A stretch of DNA of 6,465 nucleotides from Acidobacteriaceae bacterium (GCA_030044455.1 JASHVU010000340.1:1-6465), one strand, 5' to 3'; shown: positions 1 through 6,229, numbered from the stretch's first letter. Made by a program: numbers and translations. The notes: generated by a model not told the origin, from the sequence alone.

Positions 1-1
1 G

Positions 2-469
2 GCCATCCGAGCGGCGCGTGCCCGGGGCATGCTGAGCCAGGTTGAAGGAGTTGACGACGATGCAAGAAGACCTCGAAACAAGCACGAGATCGTCGTCTAC
101 CAGGCGCCGCCCGAGAGGGCAAAGACCAAAAATGGGCCGTCACCTCCGCCGATGCCTTCAGTCATGGGAACAGAATCTAACGTAACGTCAGGGTCAAATG
201 TCTCGCCAGGGTGGGTCGCTGACACACCGCCTGTGCAGATTCACCTTTACATGAAGGCGGAAGGCGAAAACGGGAGTGCTCCGCTCGACAAGACTATGAT
301 GCTCGATCTGATCATCGACGATGCAGGCAAGGTGCGATCGGTCGAATTCAACGGGCCGCCCGATCAGCGAATCAAGGATGCTTCCGCTGAATGGAGGTTC
401 ATTCCAGCACTCAAGTTCGGGCACCCCGTGGCATGCCAAATGAACTATGAAATCGGATCACCAAGGTGA
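2..469 (+). CDS. TonB C-terminal-like protein, probably 5'-truncated by the window edge
   Basis: The frame is open from the left edge to a TGA at 467-469; the first in-frame ATG is at 29 (146 residues from there). Counting from that ATG, residues about 30-70 are a Pro/Ser/Gly-rich linker. Residues about 70-146 resemble the C-terminal domain of TonB-type energy transducers common in Acidobacteriota: a strand 'VQIHLYM', then 'LDLIIDDAGKVRSVEF', then the signature 'WRFIPALKFGHPVAC' close to the C-terminus. In this family the domain acts in the periplasm and contacts TonB-dependent outer-membrane receptors. No N-terminal membrane segment is visible, which TonB proteins normally have, so I infer that the true start lies upstream of the window. 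An SD-like GAAGGAG at 44-50 precedes an ATG at 60, but that ATG is in another frame. It faces the minus-strand block tail to tail. The domain call is moderate; a specific role is unknown. Confidence 0.55.
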   Translation, partial: AIRAARARGMLSQVEGVDDDARRPRNKHEIVVYQAPPERAKTKNGPSPPPMPSVMGTESNVTSGSNVSPGWVADTPPVQIHLYMKAEGENGSAPLDKTMMLDLIIDDAGKVRSVEFNGPPDQRIKDASAEWRFIPALKFGHPVACQMNYEIGSPR

Positions 470-470
470 G

Positions 471-482
471 ATGAGGGCTCAT
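471..482. other. Short inverted repeat between convergent genes
   Basis: ATGAG/CTCAT flank a GG centre immediately after the TGA of the left-edge gene, and weaker outer complementarity (GGTG 465-468, CACC 491-494) could extend it. It lies in the 55-bp gap (470-524) between two convergent genes, where a bidirectional terminator would be expected. There is no U-tract on either strand, so it is not a convincing intrinsic terminator. Nothing else is recognisable in this gap. Confidence 0.2.
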
Positions 483-524
483 GCAGTGCACACCGACCTG
501 ATAACCTCAGAACGGGCCGACCCG

Positions 525-1460
525 CTAACTCGCCCACTCTTCGCCCCGGAAAATCTTCCAGAACTCCATGAACGCCTTGAGCCGCACCACCTGGAAGTAA
601 TCGGTAGATACCAGAAAGAAAACCAGGGACACCGCTGTCACCACGTGCAATGCGCCGGAGCCAAGTTCATCGCTGAAAGGCAGGGGCGCTGCTGAAAACA
701 CCATCGCCACCACGGCCAGCGCCATCTTCACAATTCCCATCACCAGGTTGATCTCAACCAGCTTGCTGGTAAAGGGTTTCCCCAGCCGCAAAGTCTGTCC
801 AAGAGTTGAGAGCGCGGAGCGCCGCTGTTCGAGCAGCGCGATGAGCGGCGCAACCGCCACCGTCCAACTCGTCAGGGCCCACAGCGTGAAGAACCCCAGC
901 GAGAGAAATATGGCCCAGATAAAGTAGCCCACAAGATCGGGCTCACCCGTCGCGCTCACGTGTGTGGCCGCAACCCACTCCATCGAGCGGAACCATCCAT
1001 ACACAACCACCAGAAACAGCACCATCCATGCGGTGTGCAGCACAATCATCGTGACCGGCCTGAAGCGTAGCCTGGGCTCAATGCGCATCAGCAGCAGGTT
1101 GCGCCCCAGCGCTGAAACCACGATCCACGCCACCATCCACACCGGCAAAAGCCAATGCATTACCGCTATGACGTGGGGAAAGTAGTAGCTGCACGCGAGG
1201 GCTATTTGTTGCGCCATGAACCACGGATTGCTGAAGTCGATCGCGCCGGCACCTGAAGACGCCAGCGGATACTCGGTCAGAATCCCCAGCGCCTGCTGCC
1301 AAAGCACGAACAGAATCGGAATTCCAACCAGCCAGCGCCAGCCAATCTCAATGAACGTAAGCGCCGGCCTCCGCATCACCGCGCCCATGTGCTCCACGAG
1401 CAGCTGTGTGCCGCGCACCGGCTTTTTACCGCGGGCTTCCGCCATTGCGGGCGCCTTCAC
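525..1460 (-). CDS. Polytopic membrane protein of unknown function
   Basis: 311 residues, starting at GTG 1460-1458, which overlaps the leuS stop as GTGA; this points to translational coupling. An in-frame ATG (Met6, 1445-1443) is an alternative start. After a basic N-terminus (RGKKPVRG) hydrophobic stretches lie at about 43-60, 84-117 (one or two helices), 135-157, 178-208 (one or two), 236-257 and 270-292, giving roughly six or more membrane helices in the inner membrane. A conserved-looking amphipathic loop, 'LLEQRRSALSTLGQTLRLGK' at about 209-228, sits between helices and recalls the cytoplasmic loops of uncharacterised multi-helix membrane families, but I cannot assign a named family. 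There are no obvious catalytic or transporter motifs. It is the last gene of the minus-strand block and ends 56 bp from the convergent left-edge gene. It may simply be carried on the leuS transcript; no functional link to translation is shown. Confidence 0.82.
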   Translation of the reverse strand: MKAPAMAEARGKKPVRGTQLLVEHMGAVMRRPALTFIEIGWRWLVGIPILFVLWQQALGILTEYPLASSGAGAIDFSNPWFMAQQIALACSYYFPHVIAVMHWLLPVWMVAWIVVSALGRNLLLMRIEPRLRFRPVTMIVLHTAWMVLFLVVVYGWFRSMEWVAATHVSATGEPDLVGYFIWAIFLSLGFFTLWALTSWTVAVAPLIALLEQRRSALSTLGQTLRLGKPFTSKLVEINLVMGIVKMALAVVAMVFSAAPLPFSDELGSGALHVVTAVSLVFFLVSTDYFQVVRLKAFMEFWKIFRGEEWAS

Positions 1461-4054
1461 TTCACTACCAGGTTTACGGCCCGGCCCGGCACCACGATTA
1501 CCTTGACGACCGTCTTGCCGGCAATCCGCAATTGCACCTTCGGATCGGCTAATGCCGCAGCTTCAATCGCCTTCGCATCGGATCCAGCAGGCACCTTCAC
1601 CACCGTCGTCAGCTTGCCGTTGATCTGCACCGGAATCTCGATCTCGTCTTCTTTGGCCAACCCCGGATCGCTCTCCGGCCAGGGATGCCGAAGAATTGAG
1701 CCGTCGCCGCCAAGTTGCTCCCACAACTCCGCAGCCAGGTACGGTGCAAATGGCGCGAGCAACAACGCCAGGTTCTTGAGCATTTGCTCCACTGCCGGCG
1801 CGGCAACCTCACCCGAGCTCAATTGCGCATCGGCCGCCTGCAGCTCGTTTACATATTCCATAATTGCCGCAATGCAGGTGTTAAAGTGCCAGCGCCCCTC
1901 AAAGTCCTTCGTGATTTTGGCAATCGTCTGATGCATCTTGCGCAACAGCTTCTTTTCGATGGGCGAAGAGCTGCCCTCAGAGGCTAAAGCCCCGGAGATA
2001 GAATCGCCACTTCCGGCACGACTAAAATCATGCCCTTTCAAAACCACTCCCTCATGTGCCGTCGATAATTTCCACACCCGCGCCAAAAACCGGCTCACAC
2101 CGGCCACACCATCTTCCTGCCAGTCAAGATCGCGATCGGGCGGCGCAGCAAACAGCGAGTACATGCGCGTGGAATCGGCGCCGTAGCGGGCCACCATGTC
2201 GTCGGGCGAAACCACGTTGCCCTTCGACTTCGACATCTTGGCGCCGTCTTTGATCACCATGCCTTGTGAAAATTGCCGCTCGACCGGCTCACCATTCGTA
2301 ATCATTCCCAGGTCGCGCATCATCTTGGTCCAGAAGCGCGAATAAATCAGGTGCAGAATCGCATGCTCCACGCCCCCAATGTACTGGTCAATGGGAAACC
2401 AGTACTCTGCACGCACTCGCGAAAAAGGAGCAGAAGAATTCTTGGCGTCGATGTAGCGATAGAAGTACCAACTCGAGTCCACAAACGTGTCCATCGTGTC
2501 GGTCTCGCGGCGCGCGGGCCCACCGCATTTGGGGCAAATCACGTTCACAAATTCCGGCACGCGACCGAGTGGCGACCCGCCCGTCTGCGTGATTTCGATC
2601 TTTTCCGGCAGCAACACCGGCAATTGGTCTTCCGGCACCGGCACAAGTCCGTCCTTCGGGCAGTGGATCATCGGAATCGGCGTGCCCCAATACCGCTGCC
2701 GGCTCACGCCCCAGTCCTTGAGGCGGAAAATCACCTTCGCCTCGCCGAAGCCCTGCCGGGCGGCAGACTCTTGGAGGAGTTTTTGAGCTTGCAAGCAAGT
2801 CAATCCGTCATACTCACCGGAATTCACAAGCACACCGTCTTCCGAAACGAACGGCAGGCTCTCCGAGCCCTCGGCCTCCTGGACTGGCTTGATCACCTGC
2901 CGGATCGGAATTCCGTACTTGGTCGCAAACTCAAAATCGCGTTCGTCGTGCGCCGGCACGCTCATAATGGCGCCCGTTCCGTAATCCATCAGCACGTAAT
3001 TCCCAACCCATATGGGCACGCGTTCGCCACTATAGGGATTGATGGCGAAGCGCCCCGTCGGTACTCCGTGTTTCTCAATCGCGCCCACATCGCCGCCCTC
3101 GCGCGCCTTCTTCTGCTCTTCGAGTAACTCCGTTACCTTGACTCTTAGGGCGGGATTTGAGGCCGACAACCGCGCCACTACCGGATGCTCCGGCGCCAAC
3201 TGTACGCTGGTCGCGCCAAAGATCGTATCCACGCGCGTGGTAAAAACGCGAATGCGCACGCGCTTGTCATCCTGAGCGAGGGTCGCGCCCTCAGTCCCTG
3301 GTCCCTGGTCGACTTTTTCCTCCAGGAAGAAGTCAATCTCCGTCCCCTTGCTGCGCCCAATCCAGTTGCGCTGCATGGTGCGCACTTTTTCCGGCCACCC
3401 ATCCAGCTTCGCCAGGTCGTCCAGCAGTTCCTCGGCATACGCAGTAATCCTGAAGAACCACTGTTCCAGATCGCGCAGCTCAACCTTCGTGTCTTCGTGC
3501 CGCCAGCAGCAGCCGTCGATCACCTGCTCGTTGGCCAGCACGGTGGCGCATTCAGGGCACCAGTTCACCTTGCTCTTCTTGCGGTACACCAGGCCTTTCT
3601 CGTACATCCGCAAAAAGAACCACTGGTTCCAGCGGTAGTAATCGGGCAGACAGGTGGTGACCTCCGTGCTCCAGTCGAAGGCCATGCCCAGGCGATTGAA
3701 CTGCCGCTTCATGGCGGCAATGTTGGCCAGTGTCCACTCCCGCGGAGGCGTGTTGTTTTTGAGCGCCGCGTTTTCCGCGGGCAGTCCGAACGCGTCCCAG
3801 CCCATGGGGTGCATCACGTTATAGCCGCGCATCCACATGTACCGCGCCAGCGCATCGCCGATGGCGTAGTTGCGCACGTGGCCCATATGCAGCTGCCCGC
3901 TGGGATACGGCAGCATCTCCAGTACATAATATTTCGGCTTGACACAGTCGGGACCTTCTGCCGCGTACATCTTCGGGTCAGCTGCCCAGCGCTCCTGCCA
4001 CTTGCTCTCGATCGGCGCCGGATTGTAGCGCAGTAGTTCTTTCTCTTCTGCCAT
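1457..4054 (-). CDS. leuS: Leucyl-tRNA synthetase
   Basis: Cytoplasmic class I synthetase that charges tRNA(Leu) with leucine. The 865 residues match the usual bacterial length. The HIGH-type motif is HMGH at 56-59 within 'PYPSGQLHMGHVRNYAIGD'; KMSKS is at 606-610. Zinc-module cysteines include CPEC (166-169), CCWRH (182-186) and CPKC (508-511). The CP1 editing domain spans roughly 230-425, with a Thr-rich peptide 'TTRVDT' at 272-277 (most bacteria have Pro where this has Val) and the editing Asp in 'PAHDERD' at 370. The anticodon-binding domain follows at about 698-800, and a small C-terminal domain ends the protein. Two in-frame low-conservation inserts, at about 248-264 and 673-697, look like translated dispersed repeats and are listed separately. 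The ATG at 4054 has no SD; a TAAACT hexamer ends 8 nt upstream. The stop overlaps the next gene's GTG. Identity is certain. Confidence 0.99.
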   Translation of the reverse strand: MAEEKELLRYNPAPIESKWQERWAADPKMYAAEGPDCVKPKYYVLEMLPYPSGQLHMGHVRNYAIGDALARYMWMRGYNVMHPMGWDAFGLPAENAALKNNTPPREWTLANIAAMKRQFNRLGMAFDWSTEVTTCLPDYYRWNQWFFLRMYEKGLVYRKKSKVNWCPECATVLANEQVIDGCCWRHEDTKVELRDLEQWFFRITAYAEELLDDLAKLDGWPEKVRTMQRNWIGRSKGTEIDFFLEEKVDQGPGTEGATLAQDDKRVRIRVFTTRVDTIFGATSVQLAPEHPVVARLSASNPALRVKVTELLEEQKKAREGGDVGAIEKHGVPTGRFAINPYSGERVPIWVGNYVLMDYGTGAIMSVPAHDERDFEFATKYGIPIRQVIKPVQEAEGSESLPFVSEDGVLVNSGEYDGLTCLQAQKLLQESAARQGFGEAKVIFRLKDWGVSRQRYWGTPIPMIHCPKDGLVPVPEDQLPVLLPEKIEITQTGGSPLGRVPEFVNVICPKCGGPARRETDTMDTFVDSSWYFYRYIDAKNSSAPFSRVRAEYWFPIDQYIGGVEHAILHLIYSRFWTKMMRDLGMITNGEPVERQFSQGMVIKDGAKMSKSKGNVVSPDDMVARYGADSTRMYSLFAAPPDRDLDWQEDGVAGVSRFLARVWKLSTAHEGVVLKGHDFSRAGSGDSISGALASEGSSSPIEKKLLRKMHQTIAKITKDFEGRWHFNTCIAAIMEYVNELQAADAQLSSGEVAAPAVEQMLKNLALLLAPFAPYLAAELWEQLGGDGSILRHPWPESDPGLAKEDEIEIPVQINGKLTTVVKVPAGSDAKAIEAAALADPKVQLRIAGKTVVKVIVVPGRAVNLVVK
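1972..2044. repeat. Dispersed palindromic-repeat-like insert in leuS (GGCTAAAGCC type)
   Basis: On the plus strand this stretch begins GCCCTCAGAGGCTAAAGCCC and ends with a degenerate hairpin (GGCACGA ... TCATGCC, 2015-2034) followed by CTTTCAAA. The first core, GGCTAAAGCC, is at 1982-1991. The two-module layout matches an interspersed repeat I remember from acidobacterial genomes, in which GGGGCTAAAGCCCC precedes an ACGGCTGAAGCCGTGCCCTTTCAAA-like tail; that recall cannot be checked here. It is read in frame as leuS residues 673-697 (KGHDFSRA ... ALASEGSSS), between the end of the catalytic core and the anticodon-binding helices. The palindromic arms have decayed, as expected for an old, tolerated insertion. 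Confidence 0.6.
3263..3313. repeat. Second dispersed-repeat-like insert in leuS (GTCATCCTGAGCGAG type)
   Basis: The plus strand reads TTGTCATCCTGAGCGAGGG, then TCGCG, then CCCTCAG, then a tandem GTCCCTGGTCCCTGGTC (3294-3310). GAGGG (3278-3282) and CCCTC (3288-3292) form a 5-bp stem with a TCGCG loop. The GTCATCCTGAGCGA opening resembles a widely dispersed bacterial intergenic repeat known to me from memory. It is read in frame by leuS as residues 248-264 (VDQGPGTEGATLAQDDK), an extra segment just before the 'VFTTRVDT' editing strand. In E. coli LeuRS the corresponding linker is much shorter. Confidence 0.5.
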
Positions 4055-4062
4055 AAGCTTTT

Positions 4063-4068
4063 AGTTTA
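4063..4068 (-). promoter_or_regulatory. TANACT -10-like hexamer before leuS
   Basis: On the minus strand TAAACT is followed by 8 nt (AAAAGCTT) and then the leuS ATG. There is no SD sequence in the 20 nt before the start. If the hexamer is a -10 element, transcription would begin about 2 nt before the ATG. No good -35 element is seen, so this remains tentative; readthrough from nfo is an alternative. Confidence 0.35.
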
Positions 4069-4103
4069 ATGGATGGGTGCATCAGCGATTGGGCAGCAGC
4101 GGC

Positions 4104-4122
4104 TTGAGCCGGCTCGGCTCAA
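4104..4122. other. Perfect 7-bp inverted repeat in the nfo-leuS gap
   Basis: TTGAGCC and GGCTCAA flank a 5-nt GGCTC centre. It lies in the 109-bp spacer between nfo and leuS. There is no U-tract after it on the minus strand, so it is not a standard intrinsic terminator. It could be a transcript-stabilising or attenuating hairpin, or a remnant of an intergenic palindromic repeat. Confidence 0.35.
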
Positions 4123-4148
4123 CATTTCAGTGCACCAGGCCAAATCGC

Positions 4149-4165
4149 AGGCGCGTGAAGCGCCT
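4149..4165. other. Inverted repeat overlapping the nfo stop codon
   Basis: AGGCGC and GCGCCT form a perfect 6-bp stem with a 5-nt loop, starting at the TAG stop of nfo (4166-4164) when read on the minus strand. The following minus-strand sequence (TGCGATTTGG) has only three T residues, so any termination would be weak. It may protect the 3' end of the nfo transcript. Confidence 0.3.
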
Positions 4166-5018
4166 ACTTCACCAAACCCTTCAGCATCCGCACATTCCGC
4201 TCCTCGTCCCCGGGCTCATCTACCGGAGTCTCGGCCACAAACGCACAATGGTCCCAGCGCGGGTCATTGAGTATCCACCGGAACGGTTCCAGCCCCATCG
4301 TTCCCTCGCCGATATGTGTGTGCCGGTCGAGCTTCGAACCCCTCGCCGCCTTGGCATCGTTGCAGTGCCACACGCGCACCGCGTCAAAGGTCACCGTTGC
4401 AGCAATCCTGTTCATCGTCTCGGCGTAGCCCTCGGCGGTCACCATGTCGTATCCGGCTACGTGCGTGTGGCAGGTGTCGAGACACACTCCCACCGGAGCA
4501 TGAGCCTTCAATCGCTCCACCAATTCAGCCACCTGCTCAAAGCTGCTGCCCAGGCTGAACTCTGCGCCGGCAGTATTTTCGATAAGAATATGGAACGGAG
4601 TTTTCTGCCATGGCAGCTTGTCAATCGCCTTCTCAATCGACTCAGCCGCCAGCTTCAACCCCTCGTCGCGCGTCAATCCCTTCCACGAGCCGGGATGGAG
4701 CACTAGGTACTCGGCGCCCAGTTCGATCGCGCGCTCAATCTCGCCGCGAAACGCATCGATGCTTTTCTTGCGAACATCGTCACTCTGGCTGCAGACGTTC
4801 ACCAGATAACTCGTATGAATCACCAGCGGCCCCACATCGAGCTTCTTCCTAAGCTCGCGCATCCGCGCGGCCTGCTTTGGATCGACCTTGGGAGCCCGCC
4901 ACATGCGCGGACTCGAAGAAAAAATCTGAAACGTGTTCGCGCCAATCTCATTCGCGCGCTCCACAGCATTCGACGCCCCACCCGCCGTTCCCAGGTGCAC
5001 CCCAATTCGCTTAGCCAT
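4164..5018 (-). CDS. nfo: Endonuclease IV (AP endonuclease, deoxyribonuclease IV)
   Basis: 284-residue TIM-barrel base-excision-repair enzyme that cleaves the phosphodiester bond 5' to abasic sites and removes 3' blocking groups in damaged DNA. All nine residues matching the trinuclear zinc ligands of E. coli Nfo are present: His68 (HTSYLVN), His108 (LHPGS), Glu147 (IENTAG), Asp181 and His184 (CLDTCH), His218 (WHCND), Asp231 and His233 (DRHTHIG) and Glu263 (AETP). The N-terminal 'IGVHLGTAGG' is also typical, and the length is the family norm, so the enzyme should be active. The start at ATG 5018 gives the standard N-terminus. It has no SD; TAGACT ends 6 nt before the ATG. It lies 61 bp downstream of lepB and 109 bp upstream of leuS, all on the minus strand. 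Two hairpins follow it. Confidence 0.99.
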   Translation of the reverse strand: MAKRIGVHLGTAGGASNAVERANEIGANTFQIFSSSPRMWRAPKVDPKQAARMRELRKKLDVGPLVIHTSYLVNVCSQSDDVRKKSIDAFRGEIERAIELGAEYLVLHPGSWKGLTRDEGLKLAAESIEKAIDKLPWQKTPFHILIENTAGAEFSLGSSFEQVAELVERLKAHAPVGVCLDTCHTHVAGYDMVTAEGYAETMNRIAATVTFDAVRVWHCNDAKAARGSKLDRHTHIGEGTMGLEPFRWILNDPRWDHCAFVAETPVDEPGDEERNVRMLKGLVK

Positions 5019-5024
5019 GGAATG

Positions 5025-5030
5025 AGTCTA
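5025..5030 (-). promoter_or_regulatory. TANACT -10-like hexamer before nfo
   Basis: TAGACT on the minus strand is followed by exactly 6 nt (CATTCC) and the nfo ATG, which would place the transcription start on the A of the start codon. A weak -35-like TTGGAT lies 16 nt upstream. No SD is present. This is tentative and is supported mainly by the same arrangement before lepB and leuS. Confidence 0.35.
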
Positions 5031-5079
5031 CCGGACCGAGCGCCTTATCCAATCCGAAATGGGAAGGCCTGCGAAGAAT

Positions 5080-5628
5080 TCAGTGATCTTTTGCGTGCTT
5101 GGCCGCGGTCGTCGCATGCCAATAGGTCCACATATACTTCCCAACGACATCGGATGTATGGACGGGACCGTACTCTTCGAGCCGGCTATCCGCGCTTAGA
5201 TCGCGGTTGTCGCCCATAACAAATAACTCCCCCGCACCCAATTTGTGCGGCGGGAAAGTCGTGAGTATTTCGATTTGTCCTGCTTTTGCTGGCGCAAGGT
5301 AAGGCTCATCAATCAGCTTTCCACCGCGAAACACCTTGCGATGGTCTCCACTGATTGTCTCACCTTGCATGGCAATAATGCGCTTCACAAGCAGAGTGTC
5401 CTTATGGTGAAAAACAATCACGTCCCCGTCATGAAGATCGGAACGTGCGCTACCGCCTTCATCAACGAATATGCGATCTCCTTCGCCGAGTAGCGGAAGC
5501 ATCGAGTTGCCGACTACGCGGCACGCACCAACATGACTGTTACAGCCGCACGATAGCAGAGTTGAGGCACTCAGACTGATCGCGAGAATCGCATTCGCGG
5601 TTCTTCGACCGATAAGATGGGGGCACAT
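5080..5628 (-). CDS. lepB: Signal peptidase I (S26 family), short form
   Basis: 182-residue inner-membrane serine protease that removes signal peptides from exported proteins. The catalytic Ser is Ser42 in 'GNSMLP' and the general-base Lys is Lys82 in 'LVKRIIAMQGE'; the conserved box 'GDNRDLSADSR' is at 139-149, followed by 'YGPV'. One N-terminal hydrophobic segment (about 11-26) after RR would anchor it, leaving the catalytic domain in the periplasm. It is shorter than E. coli LepB, which has two membrane segments and a larger insert. Oddity: the segment ends 'TLLSCGCNS', with Cys27 resembling a loose lipobox, and Cys29 and Cys36 also lie close to the active Ser. The start at ATG 5628 is the only one that keeps the whole anchor. 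It has no SD; a promoter-like element lies only 9 nt upstream. nfo follows 61 bp downstream. Confidence 0.95.
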   Translation of the reverse strand: MCPHLIGRRTANAILAISLSASTLLSCGCNSHVGACRVVGNSMLPLLGEGDRIFVDEGGSARSDLHDGDVIVFHHKDTLLVKRIIAMQGETISGDHRKVFRGGKLIDEPYLAPAKAGQIEILTTFPPHKLGAGELFVMGDNRDLSADSRLEEYGPVHTSDVVGKYMWTYWHATTAAKHAKDH

Positions 5629-5637
5629 TGTGCAGCG

Positions 5638-5667
5638 AGTATAAGTCCACGTGCCTCTGCATCACAA
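5638..5667 (-). promoter_or_regulatory. Predicted promoter of lepB
   Basis: On the minus strand TTGTGA (5667-5662; 4 of 6 to TTGACA) and TATACT (5643-5638; 5 of 6 to TATAAT) are separated by 18 bp. The expected start point is an A at about 5631, only 3 nt before the lepB ATG, so the mRNA would be nearly leaderless. This fits the absence of an SD. It is the best promoter match I noticed in the window and suggests that lepB is transcribed separately from the Lrp gene. Confidence 0.55.
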
Positions 5668-5728
5668 CACGATTGTTTCCGCCTGAGCACGGCACCAACT
5701 CCGCTGACTTGCCGACTCGCTGAATCCT

Positions 5729-6229
5729 TCACAGATACTTCCCGAACCCTTCAATCTGTTTCGCCTGGTACTCCCGCCGGTTCACTGGCGACGACAGCAC
5801 GGTCGACGTCGATGTCGCACCCAACGCGGAGAGCCTATCGATCAGCGCCTCAAGATGCCGTATCGAAACCACGTCAGCTTCGATCACAAACGACTCGTCG
5901 CCCGTAATGCGGTGGCAGCGGCTGACCTCCGTCAGTTCCTTGATCGCCGTCACCGCGCGGCTCACCATCAGGTCACCCCCATGAATCGTCAGCCGCACCA
6001 GCACGCGAATCGGCACGCCGAGCTTTGCCAGATCCACCGCGGCGTGGTAGCCGGTGATCACGCCCGCATCCTGCAAACGCCGCACGCGCTCAGCGACGGC
6101 GGGCGTCGAAAGCCCCACCTTGCGCCCCAGTTCCGCAAACGGCATGCGCGCATCCCGCTGCAGGTGCTCCAGAATCTTCCACGCAATCGCGTCCAGATGT
6201 ATTTCGCCGGGAACTGTCCTGTGAGTCAT
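5729..6229 (-). CDS. Lrp/AsnC family transcriptional regulator
   Basis: 166 residues, the normal size for this family of DNA-binding regulators that sense amino acids or related small molecules and assemble into dimers and higher oligomers. The N-terminal winged helix-turn-helix covers about 11-62 ('LDAIAWKILEHLQRDARMPF', then 'LGRKVGLSTPAVAERVRRLQ' and 'DAGVITGY'). The C-terminal RAM/AsnC effector domain covers about 74-150, with the hallmark 'CHRITGDESFVIEADV' at 105-120. The start at ATG 6229 is supported by AAGGA 10 nt upstream (6244-6240). It is divergent from a gene starting at 6416, and Lrp-type regulators often control themselves and the adjacent divergent gene. The ligand cannot be told from sequence. 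The 100-bp gap to lepB holds the lepB promoter and no clear terminator. Confidence 0.97.
   Translation of the reverse strand: MTHRTVPGEIHLDAIAWKILEHLQRDARMPFAELGRKVGLSTPAVAERVRRLQDAGVITGYHAAVDLAKLGVPIRVLVRLTIHGGDLMVSRAVTAIKELTEVSRCHRITGDESFVIEADVVSIRHLEALIDRLSALGATSTSTVLSSPVNRREYQAKQIEGFGKYL

Noticed and set aside
194..439. Minus-strand 81-codon ORF over the TonB-like frame
   Set aside because: The plus strand carries a recognisable TonB-C-like signature there; the antisense frame shows none.
447..695. Plus-strand 82-codon ORF overlapping the end of the left-edge gene and the 3' end of the membrane-protein gene
   Set aside because: It lacks an SD and a recognisable domain, and most of it is antisense to a better-supported membrane-protein gene.
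1973..3313. The idea that leuS is a disrupted pseudogene because of its inserts
   Set aside because: Both inserts keep the frame, and HMGH, KMSKS, the zinc cysteines, the editing Asp and the C-terminal domain are all present.
2273..4036. Two long plus-strand ORFs (about 284 and 283 codons) antisense to leuS
   Set aside because: They lie wholly inside leuS, their products are His/Arg/Pro-rich with no recognisable domain, and high-GC genes often give such open antisense frames.
4104..4165. Rho-independent terminator between nfo and leuS
   Set aside because: Neither hairpin is followed by a run of T on the coding strand.
4077..4706. Plus-strand 209-codon ORF antisense to nfo
   Set aside because: The opposite strand encodes nfo with all zinc ligands intact; the antisense product is of low-complexity basic composition with no domain.
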